From NCBI GenBank assembly GCA_050944685.1, contig JBMNRP010000002.1, positions 1-64,000 on the forward strand: a DNA stretch of 64,000 nt. The letters run 5' to 3'. Positions within the stretch are counted from its first letter, which is position 1. Every line of letters starts with the position of its first letter. Below, in pieces: positions 50,881 to 58,814 of this stretch. The notes below the pieces were generated by a model that ran no database searches, was not told where the DNA came from, and saw nothing but the letters and a program-made list of their open reading frames with translations. Made by a program: the position numbers and the translations under genes. Source of the stretch: CADBRN01 sp050944685. Its GTDB lineage: Bacteria; Bacillota; Clostridia; Lachnospirales; Lachnospiraceae.

Positions 50881-53777
50881 CGCGGAACCTCAACCATCAC
50901 GTAGGCTTCTACCTTGTCGCCCTCACGAATCTCATTATAATCCTCGAACACCAGCCCGCACTCAAATCCGCTCTTGACCTCTTTCACGTCATCCTTGAAA
51001 CGCTTCAGGGAGGCGAGGTTTCCTTCAAAGATCTGCTCGTCGTCGCGGTAGAGCCGGACCTGGCAGCCTCTCTGGATCGTGCCGTCCAGAACGTAGCTTC
51101 CCGCAATCGTTCCCACGCCGGAAGCCTTGAACAGCTGGCGCACCTCTGCGTGACCAATAACCTTCTCCTCAACCTTCGGGGCGAGCATTCCCTTCATAGC
51201 GGCTTCCACATCCTCGATGGCCTTGTAAATGACCTTGTAAAGGCGGATATCCACCTTCTCCTGTGCGGCGATGGTTTTCGCCGTCAGATCCGGATGGACA
51301 TTAAATCCGATGATAATCGCGTTGGATGCCGCTGCGAGCATGACATCCGACTCATTGATAGCACCCACGCCTCCGTGAACGATATGAACGGCGATCTCCT
51401 CCGAGGCCAGCTTTTCAAGAGACTGCGTCACCGCCTCGACCGACCCCTGAACATCCGCTTTCACAACGATATTCAGATCCTTTACATCTCCCTCGTGGAT
51501 CTGACTGAACAGATCGTCCAGCGACATTCTCGACCGGGTCTCCTCCAGAAGCTTGCTGCGTTTCTCATTGATAAAGGTCGCAGCAAAGTTTTTCGCCTCT
51601 TTGTCGGTATCGGTCGCGATGAGAATCTCGCCGGCATTCGGCACGTCGGAAAGTCCCTGAACCTCAACCGGTCTGGACGGACCCGCCGCCTTTACCGGAT
51701 GCGAATTTTCATCGGTCATGGCACGGACCCGGCCGGAGGCTCCGCCGCACGCGATATAGTCTCCCACATGAAGCGTTCCCTTCTGAACGAGGACATTGAC
51801 AACCGGTCCCTTGCCCTTGTCGAGCTTCGCCTCAAGGACGAGTGCACGCGCCTTGCGGTCCGGATTCGCCTTCAGTTCCATAACCTCCGCGGTGAGAAGG
51901 ATCATCTCCAGAAGATTGTCGATTCCCTCGTGGGTTCTGGCGGAAACCGGAACAAAGATCGTACTTCCTCCCCAGTCCTCCGGGACCAGATTATACTCTG
52001 CGAGCTCCTGCTTTACGCGGTCCACGTTGGCGTTCGGTTTATCAATCTTGTTGATTGCGACGATAATTTCAACGCCGGCGGCCTTTGCGTGGTTAATGGC
52101 CTCGACGGTCTGCGGCATCACACCGTCATCCGCCGCGACGACCAGAACCGCGATATCGGTCGAATTCGCGCCGCGCATACGCATGGCTGTGAATGCCTCA
52201 TGGCCGGGCGTGTCAAGGAAGGTGATTTTCTGTCCGTTGATCTCAACTACATAGGCACCGATGCTCTGTGTGATTCCGCCCGCCTCGCGGTCCACGACGT
52301 GGGAATCCCGGATGGCATCCAGAAGGGAGGTTTTTCCGTGATCGACATGACCCATAACGCAGACGACCGGCGGACGCGGAACGAGTTTGGACTCATCCTC
52401 TTCTTCGTCATCCTTCAGCATCTCTGCGATCACATCGACCTTTTCCTCAGGCTCCACGAGGATATCATAATCCATCGCGATCTCCTCGGCCTTGTCATAG
52501 TCAATCTCCTGATTGACCGTAACCATCATTCCCTCCATAAAGAGCTTCTTGACAATGGCGGAAGGCTGGACCTTCATTTTTTCGGCAAGCTCGCGGATGA
52601 CCACTCTCTCGGGAAGTCTGATCTCCGTCACCTTTTCTACCTTCTTCTCTTCTTTCTTCTTCTTTGCGTGCTGCATCTGGAGCGGCTGCGCGTTCTGCCT
52701 GCTGTGCTTGTTTCTGCCGTTCCGGTCATTGTTATACTTATTTTCCTTAAGGAAGGATTTGTTTTTGTCCTTTTCCCTGTCTCCGCGTCCGCGCTGCCCT
52801 CTGGAAGAAACCGGCTCCTGAGATTGCTGCGTCCCGGCTCTTCTGTCTCCCCGGAAGGTTCTCTTTCTTCTGTCCTCCCCTCCGGAAGACCGGTCGGAAT
52901 CGCGGCGGTGATCCTGGCGGAAATTTCTTCCTTCTCCGGACCGGGACTCTCCCCTGGACGGTCGTTCGGACCTTCTGTCGGAGGTACGCGCGCCGGACTC
53001 TTTTGAGGCGGTTCTCGCCGGTCTCGCTTCTTCCGCGCGGACTGGTTTCTTTTCCAAAGCTGCCTGTGGCTTTGCAGAAGGCTGTGTTTTCTCCGGCTTT
53101 CCTTCTGGCGCCTCGGCGGTCTTCCTTGCTTTCTCCGCCTCGCTTTTTTTCGAAGCATCCCTTGCCGCCTCCTGCTCTGCGGCTTCCTTCTTCGCAGCCT
53201 CTTCTGCCATCGCCGCAGCCTTTGCTGCCTCCTGTTCCGCCGCCTTCTTTTCCGCTCTCTCCCGGGCTGCTTTTTTCTCCGCAGCGATCTCTTCCGGAGA
53301 GGGACCGTAGGAAGATGCCGGCGGATGGGGACGGGGAACCTTTACGAGGGGACGCTTCGCGGCTTTCGTCTCTTCCGGGGATCCTTTTGCTCCCCGCACC
53401 GTTTTTTTGCCGGACGTTTTTCCGTAATTCTGCACCTCACGGCTCCTGGCATTCTGCGGATGGAACACCTGAATGATTCTCTTCTTCTTTTTTACCGGCT
53501 CTCCGGCCTTCTTTTTCCCGGTCTTCTCATCCTTTTCTTTTGAGGCTGCCGGCTTTTTCGCCGCACTCTTCGCGGCACCGGTTTTCGCATCTTTGCTCTT
53601 TTTCCCGGCGGAAGCTGTTTTTTTCTGCTCCGCGAACGCAGAGCGGACCGCATCCGCCTGACTGTCATCAAGCGAATCCTGCGATATTTCTATCTGCTTT
53701 TCCTTCAGGAATTCCGTGATTTTCTTTTCATCCGTTTTCAGTTCTTCTGCAAGAGCACTGACCGTGATATTTGCCAA
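50877..53777 (-). CDS. infB: Translation initiation factor IF-2
   Basis: 966 residues. An IF2_N domain (1-50, ITVSALAEELKTDEKKITEFLKEK) is followed by a roughly 380-residue Lys/Ala/Glu/Arg-rich disordered stretch and a second IF2_N-like domain (about 395-445). The GTPase domain has G1 GHVDHGKTS (about 477), DTPGHEAF and NKIDKPNA (about 577). C-terminal domains II-IV bind fMet-tRNA. TTG start at 53777, directly after the ylxQ TAA, with AGGAAAGG further upstream. The disordered N-terminal part is long but usual for Lachnospiraceae. Confidence 0.97.
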   Translation of the reverse strand: MANITVSALAEELKTDEKKITEFLKEKQIEISQDSLDDSQADAVRSAFAEQKKTASAGKKSKDAKTGAAKSAAKKPAASKEKDEKTGKKKAGEPVKKKKRIIQVFHPQNARSREVQNYGKTSGKKTVRGAKGSPEETKAAKRPLVKVPRPHPPASSYGPSPEEIAAEKKAARERAEKKAAEQEAAKAAAMAEEAAKKEAAEQEAARDASKKSEAEKARKTAEAPEGKPEKTQPSAKPQAALEKKPVRAEEARPARTASKESGARTSDRRSERPSRGESRSGEGRNFRQDHRRDSDRSSGGEDRRKRTFRGDRRAGTQQSQEPVSSRGQRGRGDREKDKNKSFLKENKYNNDRNGRNKHSRQNAQPLQMQHAKKKKEEKKVEKVTEIRLPERVVIRELAEKMKVQPSAIVKKLFMEGMMVTVNQEIDYDKAEEIAMDYDILVEPEEKVDVIAEMLKDDEEEDESKLVPRPPVVCVMGHVDHGKTSLLDAIRDSHVVDREAGGITQSIGAYVVEINGQKITFLDTPGHEAFTAMRMRGANSTDIAVLVVAADDGVMPQTVEAINHAKAAGVEIIVAINKIDKPNANVDRVKQELAEYNLVPEDWGGSTIFVPVSARTHEGIDNLLEMILLTAEVMELKANPDRKARALVLEAKLDKGKGPVVNVLVQKGTLHVGDYIACGGASGRVRAMTDENSHPVKAAGPSRPVEVQGLSDVPNAGEILIATDTDKEAKNFAATFINEKRSKLLEETRSRMSLDDLFSQIHEGDVKDLNIVVKADVQGSVEAVTQSLEKLASEEIAVHIVHGGVGAINESDVMLAAASNAIIIGFNVHPDLTAKTIAAQEKVDIRLYKVIYKAIEDVEAAMKGMLAPKVEEKVIGHAEVRQLFKASGVGTIAGSYVLDGTIQRGCQVRLYRDDEQIFEGNLASLKRFKDDVKEVKSGFECGLVFEDYNEIREGDKVEAYVMVEVPR

Positions 53778-54113
53778 TTACAACACCGACCTTTCCTCGA
53801 ATTCTCGCTCCTCTTCAATCTTCCTTCTGATCCCCGCCGCAAACGATTCGTCAAGGACAGCCAGGCTGGATCTTTCTCCCTTTCCGATCGCATTTCCGAG
53901 CAGGGCTTTTTTCTGATAGACCAGAAGTGGTACCTCCCGAAAACGGCACAGATTATTAAACTTCTTTACTGTATTATCCGAAGCGTCCGATGCGATCAGG
54001 ACCAGATATGCCTTCCCGGATCGGATCGCCGCCTCGCAGGCTGTCTCTCCCGATGCCACTTTTCCCGCCCTCATACACAGGCCAAGAAGCGGCAGCGCGT
54101 CAGGTCTTTTCAA
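53778..54113 (-). CDS. rplGA: L7Ae-family RNA-binding protein YlxQ
   Basis: 111 residues. L7Ae/L30e fold: GLCMRAGKVASGETACEAAIRSGKAYLVLIASDAS with the kink-turn-binding region. TTG start at 54113 with AAGGAG ten bases before, overlapping the ylxR end by 14 bases. It is conserved between ylxR and infB in Firmicutes and binds kink-turn RNA in vitro. Confidence 0.92.
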   Translation of the reverse strand: MKRPDALPLLGLCMRAGKVASGETACEAAIRSGKAYLVLIASDASDNTVKKFNNLCRFREVPLLVYQKKALLGNAIGKGERSSLAVLDESFAAGIRRKIEEEREFEERSVL

Positions 54114-54381
54114 GCGCTTCCATCTCCTTCTGCAGTTCTTCTTTCACAGAATCCGGAATCTGCATGCCGAGGGAACGTTCCAGTCCTTTGTTTTTCAGCG
54201 CCTTCCGGAGACATGCGCTTTTCCTGCAGAGATACGCTCCCCTGCCGTTGGCGCGCCCTGTCGCATCGATCTTCACTTCACCTTCCGGCGTCCGGAGCAC
54301 CCGGATGAGCTCCGATTTTTCGAACTTTTCCATGCACCCGACGCATCTCCGCTCAGGAATTTTTTTCGTTTTCTGCGCCAT
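54100..54381 (-). CDS. rnpM: YlxR / RNase P modulator RnpM family
   Basis: 93 residues. KIPERRCVGCMEKFEKSELIRVLR and the RGAYLCRKSACLRKALK segment are the YlxR signature. In Bacillus subtilis the family has been implicated in RNase P modulation and transcription control. It follows nusA within the operon. Confidence 0.92.
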   Translation of the reverse strand: MAQKTKKIPERRCVGCMEKFEKSELIRVLRTPEGEVKIDATGRANGRGAYLCRKSACLRKALKNKGLERSLGMQIPDSVKEELQKEMEALEKT

Positions 54382-54461
54382 AAATATCCTCAGTTCTGTG
54401 TCTGTTCTGTCATCTGTGTACGGTTAGGTTCTGCTGACATCTTTTCCCGCGGTCTCATCCA

Positions 54462-55760
54462 TCAGGATTCCGCAGAAACGTTCTCCGGTTCCGCTGCCTC
54501 TTCTGCAGAAGCAGCCTCGGGCTCTTCCTCCGCTTCCGCTGAGACGTCATCGGACTCTTCCTCCTCTTGCGAAGAGGCGTCATCGTCAGATTCCGCCGCG
54601 GCTGCTTCGGTCTGCTCCTCAGCAGAATTCTCCTCTCCTTCCGGCGATTCCTCTTCATACTCAGACTCGTCGTACTCTTCGTACTCTTCGTCCTCGTCCT
54701 CCTCGTAATAATCGAAATCGCCGTCTTCTCTCGCCCTGGTCTCACTCTTGATATCAATCTTAAAGCCGGTGAGGCGAGCGGCGAGGCGGGCGTTCTGTCC
54801 CTCTTTTCCGATGGCAAGAGAAAGCTGATAATCCGGGACGATGACGGTCGCCGTCTTGTCGTCGGGATCGGCCATGACAGAGATGACCTTCGCAGGAGAA
54901 AGGGCGTGTTCAATCAGAATCGCCGGGTTATCATCCCAGCTGATAATATCGATCTTCTCGCCGCCGAGCTCGTCGACCACCGCGTTGACGCGAACGCCAT
55001 TTACGCCGACGCAGGCTCCGACCGCATCTACATTGTCATCATTGCTCCAGACGGCCATCTTCGTCCTGGAACCTGCCTCACGGGCAATCCCTTTGATTTC
55101 GATGATGCCGTCGTGGATTTCCTGTACCTCCGCCTCGAACAGCTTTTTGACCAGCTCGGGGTGCGTTCTGGAAACCGTGATGCGCGGTCCCCTGGAATTG
55201 TCTTTTACCTCGACGACATATACTTTGATTCTCTGATTCGGGCGGAGATGCTCGGTCTTGATCATCTCATTTTCTGTAAGGAGTGCATCGACACGTCCGA
55301 GATTGACACTGGCATTCCGTCCCATAAAGCGCTGGACGACACCTGTCACGACCTCGTGTAATTTTTGATTGTACTCGTCAAACAGAACTTTCCGCTCCTC
55401 TTCACGGATTTTCTGAAGGATGATGTTTTTCGCGTTCATCGTCGCAATACGCCCGAAGGCCTTTGACTCAACCGGAATATTCGCGACATCGCCGATTTCC
55501 AGCGACGGATCTATTTCCTTCGCGTCCTCGAGGCTGATCTCGGTCCCTTCATTTTCCACGTTTTCCACGACATTTTTCTCGATAAAGATCGAGTAATCGC
55601 ATGTCTCGTGATCCATCACGACGCGCACATTGTCCGACACGCCGAAGTGTGTCTTGCATGCCTGAACCAGTGACTGTTCAATCGCGTCAAGGACAGAATC
55701 CTTGCTGATATTCTTTTCCTGTTCAAGAATATTCAGAGCCTCAATCAATTCCGTGTTCAT
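54462..55760 (-). CDS. nusA: Transcription termination/antitermination protein NusA
   Basis: 432 residues from the ATG at 55760 (GGAGG upstream). An N-terminal RNA-polymerase-binding domain precedes S1 (about 135-200) and the two KH domains (VGACVGVNGVRVNAVVDELGGEKIDIISWD, and IGKEGQNARLAARLTG ending near 340). The last roughly 85 residues form an extremely acidic tail (Asp/Glu/Ser/Ala with DEDEEYEEYDESEYEEE) in place of the AR repeats of proteobacterial NusA. It binds RNA polymerase and nascent RNA. It lies 71 bp after rimP. Confidence 0.96.
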   Translation of the reverse strand: MNTELIEALNILEQEKNISKDSVLDAIEQSLVQACKTHFGVSDNVRVVMDHETCDYSIFIEKNVVENVENEGTEISLEDAKEIDPSLEIGDVANIPVESKAFGRIATMNAKNIILQKIREEERKVLFDEYNQKLHEVVTGVVQRFMGRNASVNLGRVDALLTENEMIKTEHLRPNQRIKVYVVEVKDNSRGPRITVSRTHPELVKKLFEAEVQEIHDGIIEIKGIAREAGSRTKMAVWSNDDNVDAVGACVGVNGVRVNAVVDELGGEKIDIISWDDNPAILIEHALSPAKVISVMADPDDKTATVIVPDYQLSLAIGKEGQNARLAARLTGFKIDIKSETRAREDGDFDYYEEDEDEEYEEYDESEYEEESPEGEENSAEEQTEAAAAESDDDASSQEEEESDDVSAEAEEEPEAASAEEAAEPENVSAES

Positions 55761-55831
55761 TTTTTTCGTTTTTCCTCCTGCTTGCACAATAATCCGATTC
55801 ACTTAAAACTCCATCCGCTGTTCCCGCCCGC

Positions 55832-56305
55832 TCAGAAATCAAAAGCGAGACGGATCACGGACAGATCTGCTTTCTGAAAGGTCCTCTCTGTCCCGTCGTC
55901 CTCCAGGATGGTGACGGTGTCCTCATCCCAGGATTTCAGCAGACCGAAAAATTCTTTTTTCTTGTCAATCGCTCTGTACGTATGAATCTCGAGCCTCTTC
56001 CCGACGTTATTCTCGTAATCTCTTTTCCGGCGGAGATGGCGGCCGAGTCCCGGGGAACTGACCTCGAGAACGTAGGCCTCCCGGATTACTCCCGCGTCAT
56101 CCAGGGCGGGACTGTAGAGCCGGCTGACTGCCTCGCAGTCGTCTATGGTCACGCCGCCCTCCTTGTCAATATAAGCGCGAAGATAATAAGAACCGGCCTC
56201 CTTCACAAATTCCACATCGTAGAGCTTCACTCTGCATTTTTCCAGAATCGGAAGAAGGATCTCCTCTGCCTTCGCCTCGATTGCTTCTTTCTTTGTCGCA
56301 GCCAT
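55832..56305 (-). CDS. rimP: Ribosome maturation factor RimP
   Basis: 157 residues from the ATG at 56305. The preceding AGGAG is very close to the ATG, a spacing also seen at relA here; in-frame starts at 56341 or 56377 are possible but lie in the leader. The N-terminal domain has LYDVEFVKEAGSYYLRAYIDKEGGVTIDDCEAVSR, with YVLEVSSPGLGRHLRRKRDY after it and an SH3-like C-terminus. It aids 30S assembly. First gene of the rimP-to-ribF operon. Confidence 0.94.
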   Translation of the reverse strand: MAATKKEAIEAKAEEILLPILEKCRVKLYDVEFVKEAGSYYLRAYIDKEGGVTIDDCEAVSRLYSPALDDAGVIREAYVLEVSSPGLGRHLRRKRDYENNVGKRLEIHTYRAIDKKKEFFGLLKSWDEDTVTILEDDGTERTFQKADLSVIRLAFDF

Positions 56306-56349
56306 TCTCCTGATCGAATCCTTCCTGCGCACAGCGTTCATACATAAAA

Positions 56350-56375
56350 GGAGCAGACCTTTTCGGGCCCACTCC
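56350..56375 (-). ncRNA. Structured leader hairpin of the rimP operon
   Basis: On the minus strand GGAGTGGGCC and GGTCTGCTCC form a 10-bp stem (with G-U pairs) around CGAAAA, followed by TTTTATG. It sits between the promoter and the rimP start, 45 bases upstream of the ATG, and resembles an attenuator. Such a hairpin upstream of rimP is a recurring feature in Firmicutes, but a family name cannot be assigned from the sequence alone. Confidence 0.55.
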
Positions 56376-56405
56376 AATCATAATCATCATTCATGTAACA
56401 ACGGA

Positions 56406-56434
56406 ATTATAGCACCCGCCCAGAGGGAATGCAA
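56406..56434 (-). promoter_or_regulatory. Promoter of the rimP-nusA-infB operon
   Basis: Minus strand: -35 TTGCAT (56429-56434), 17-bp spacer, perfect -10 TATAAT (56406-56411). Confidence 0.8.
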
Positions 56435-56482
56435 GGCTTTTGCCGGATTTTACGCGTTTGTACGCGATTGATACAGGATTGA

Positions 56483-58720
56483 TCAGTCCCCTTCCTTCGC
56501 CATTTTTTCTTCCAGTTCCTTCTTCAGGTTTCTTTTCGGCTTCGATGAGACCGGTTTCTTTTTCGCGGACCGGTTGTTGGACCGCTTTTCAACCGCCTCC
56601 GTGTATTGGTAGATGGACACGGAGAGCGGCTCTACCACCGCCTTGATCGAATTTTGTCGCTCGTCGTGCTCGATCGGCCTGCTCATCTTCACGCGCGGGT
56701 TCATCAGGCCGGATCCGCCGAAAGCGGCGTCGCTGCTGCAGAAAATCTCTTTGTACTTGCCCGGCCACGGAACTCCTATCAGGAATTCATCATACTCGAC
56801 ATTAGAGAAATTGCAGACGACGAGAAGGGTCTCGTCCTTTTTCTTCCCCTTCCGGAGGAAAATCAGCAGGTTGCGGTCGCGGTCCAGATTACTGATCCAC
56901 TCAAAGCCGTCCGGAGTCTGGTCTTTTTCGTACAGCGCCGGCAGACTGGTGCAGAGCGCGTTCAGTTTCCGGATCAGTTCTTTCTTTCCCTCGCTTCCGC
57001 TATCCTCTTCGGCGGCAAGAAGCTTTTTCCCGGGATGTACATAGAGATAGGCGAGTGCCGCTCTCTCGTTTGCTGCCTTGATCTCCGGAGTAATTCCGGC
57101 CATGCTCCCGAGAATCCCGTCCGACCGTCCGGCCGTTTCATCCCGTCCGAAGCCGATCAGATATTTTTCGCTCCAGGCATATACCGTGCTGAATGTCAGG
57201 TCGTCGTGATGGGCGCCGCGGAACAGCGGGTCATAGTTCATATAGGTCATTATCTCAGACGCCCAGGTATTGTTCCATTTATAATCGAATCCGAGCCCCT
57301 CTTCTTTCGGAAAAGCGGTAATTCCGTTCCATCCCGCCATATCCTCTGCGATCGTGAGAAAGCCGGAGACGTCCGAGTGAAGTGTGCCGTTGAGCTTTCT
57401 GAGAAAATCCGCCGCCTCCAGATTCTCATTTCCGCCGTACATATTGGCTACCCACTCCCCGTCCTTTCTGCCGAAATCCTGATACAGCATGGTAGCGGTG
57501 TCCGTGATCTTTATGCCGTCAATATGAAATTCTTTCGCCCAGAAAATCGCGGAAGAAGTGAGAAAATTCACGACCTCTTTCCGCCCGTAATTGAAAATAT
57601 GCGTACCGAACGCCGGATGAATTCCCCTTCTGGCGTCCAGATGCTCATAGAGACACGTTCCGTCAAATCCGGAAAGAAGTGAATCTCCTGCCGCAAAATA
57701 GGAAAAAACCGTATCCAGAATGACGCCTATTCCCATCCGGTGAAGATAATCAACCAGATAGCGGAAATCATCCGGTTTTCCGAACCGGGAGGTCGGGGCA
57801 TAGTACCCGCTTGTCTCGAAACCGAGCGACCGGTCATCCGGGTATTCCGCGACCGGAGTCAGTTCAACGTGCGTAAAGCCCATGGAGGACACGTAATCGG
57901 CGATCTCTCTCGCCATCTCCCGGTACCCCCGGAATGTGCCGTCCTCCTTCCGAAAAGACGAAAGGCTCATCTGGCAGATCATCATCGGCTTCCCGGGAGT
58001 CTGGGCAGACGCGCGGTTCCGGATCCACTTGCCGTCGCCCCAGTCATACTCGTAATTTCCCGAGACAAGGGACGCACCGTTCTCTCCTTTTTCATACTCG
58101 TTCGCACACGGGTCTGATTTGAGATACGTGTCGCCTCCGTTCAGCTTGATCTCATACCGGTACGGACGCCCGGCGACGAGTCCCGGAATAAACAGCTCAA
58201 AGATACCGGATTCCAGGCGGTTCATCTGAGCCCGCCTTCCGTCCCATCCGTTAAAAGCCCCGACTACCGAGACTCGGAGAGCGTTCGGCGCCCAAACGGC
58301 AAAGTAAACACCTCTGGCCCCGTCAACCGTCATCTCATGCGCGCCCAGTTTCCTGTAGGCGTCCTTCCAGATCCCCGCAAGGAAACGCGTCTCCTCTTTT
58401 TTCGTAATCTGACAAGGATAAGCATACGGATCCGGATATTCTCTCTTTTTTCCGTCCTTCTCTGTCACAAATGTATGCTCCGGCACTGTTTTTCTTCGGA
58501 GGAGAATCGCGAAATAGCCCGTCTCATCGACGAGCTCCATGGACTGTTCCATATCTGCTGTTTTCAGAAGGAGAGAAGTCTCTCCCGGAAAAAACGCCTG
58601 TATGAGCACTCCGTCCGGCGTAATCTGTGGCCCCAGGATGCTGCGCGGCTGATTCTCCTCCGAATAAACGACCGCTTCTATCTCCGGCCAGTCCATCAGA
58701 TCGTACAGTCTCTTATCCAT
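56483..58720 (-). CDS. GlgB-like protein with altered active site (probable pseudoenzyme)
   Basis: 745 residues from the ATG at 58720 (GGAGGGG eight bases upstream; a TTG two codons earlier is less likely). The layout is a 1,4-alpha-glucan branching enzyme: a CBM48-like N-terminal part (VWAPNALRVSVVGAFNGWDGRR, about 142-163), a GH13 barrel (about 250-600) and a C-terminal beta domain. Many GlgB landmarks are kept (GYYAPTSRFG, FDGTCLYEH, GTHIFNYGR, GGNENLEA). GH13 catalytic residues are not: DWVPxHF is DTVFSYF (His to Tyr341), the nucleophile motif DGLRVD is DGIKIT (Arg to Lys404, Asp to Thr406), and SHDE is GRDE (His to Arg526). Glu459 and Asp527 remain. It probably binds glucan or regulates glycogen metabolism rather than branching it. 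The Lys/Arg-rich C-terminus is unusual. Confidence 0.88.
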   Translation of the reverse strand: MDKRLYDLMDWPEIEAVVYSEENQPRSILGPQITPDGVLIQAFFPGETSLLLKTADMEQSMELVDETGYFAILLRRKTVPEHTFVTEKDGKKREYPDPYAYPCQITKKEETRFLAGIWKDAYRKLGAHEMTVDGARGVYFAVWAPNALRVSVVGAFNGWDGRRAQMNRLESGIFELFIPGLVAGRPYRYEIKLNGGDTYLKSDPCANEYEKGENGASLVSGNYEYDWGDGKWIRNRASAQTPGKPMMICQMSLSSFRKEDGTFRGYREMAREIADYVSSMGFTHVELTPVAEYPDDRSLGFETSGYYAPTSRFGKPDDFRYLVDYLHRMGIGVILDTVFSYFAAGDSLLSGFDGTCLYEHLDARRGIHPAFGTHIFNYGRKEVVNFLTSSAIFWAKEFHIDGIKITDTATMLYQDFGRKDGEWVANMYGGNENLEAADFLRKLNGTLHSDVSGFLTIAEDMAGWNGITAFPKEEGLGFDYKWNNTWASEIMTYMNYDPLFRGAHHDDLTFSTVYAWSEKYLIGFGRDETAGRSDGILGSMAGITPEIKAANERAALAYLYVHPGKKLLAAEEDSGSEGKKELIRKLNALCTSLPALYEKDQTPDGFEWISNLDRDRNLLIFLRKGKKKDETLLVVCNFSNVEYDEFLIGVPWPGKYKEIFCSSDAAFGGSGLMNPRVKMSRPIEHDERQNSIKAVVEPLSVSIYQYTEAVEKRSNNRSAKKKPVSSKPKRNLKKELEEKMAKEGD

Positions 58721-58814
58721 TTGCAAAACCCCTCCGTTGGCGGAAGCCGCCGGAAAGTCCGTTTCCGGCGGTCATCCGATAATTCTGTTTTTGTCCACCC
58801 GCTATCAAACGTCT

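Noticed and set aside
51150..53006. 618-codon plus-strand open frame opposite infB
   Set aside because: Mirror of the infB sequence; Leu/Arg-rich and without any domain signature.
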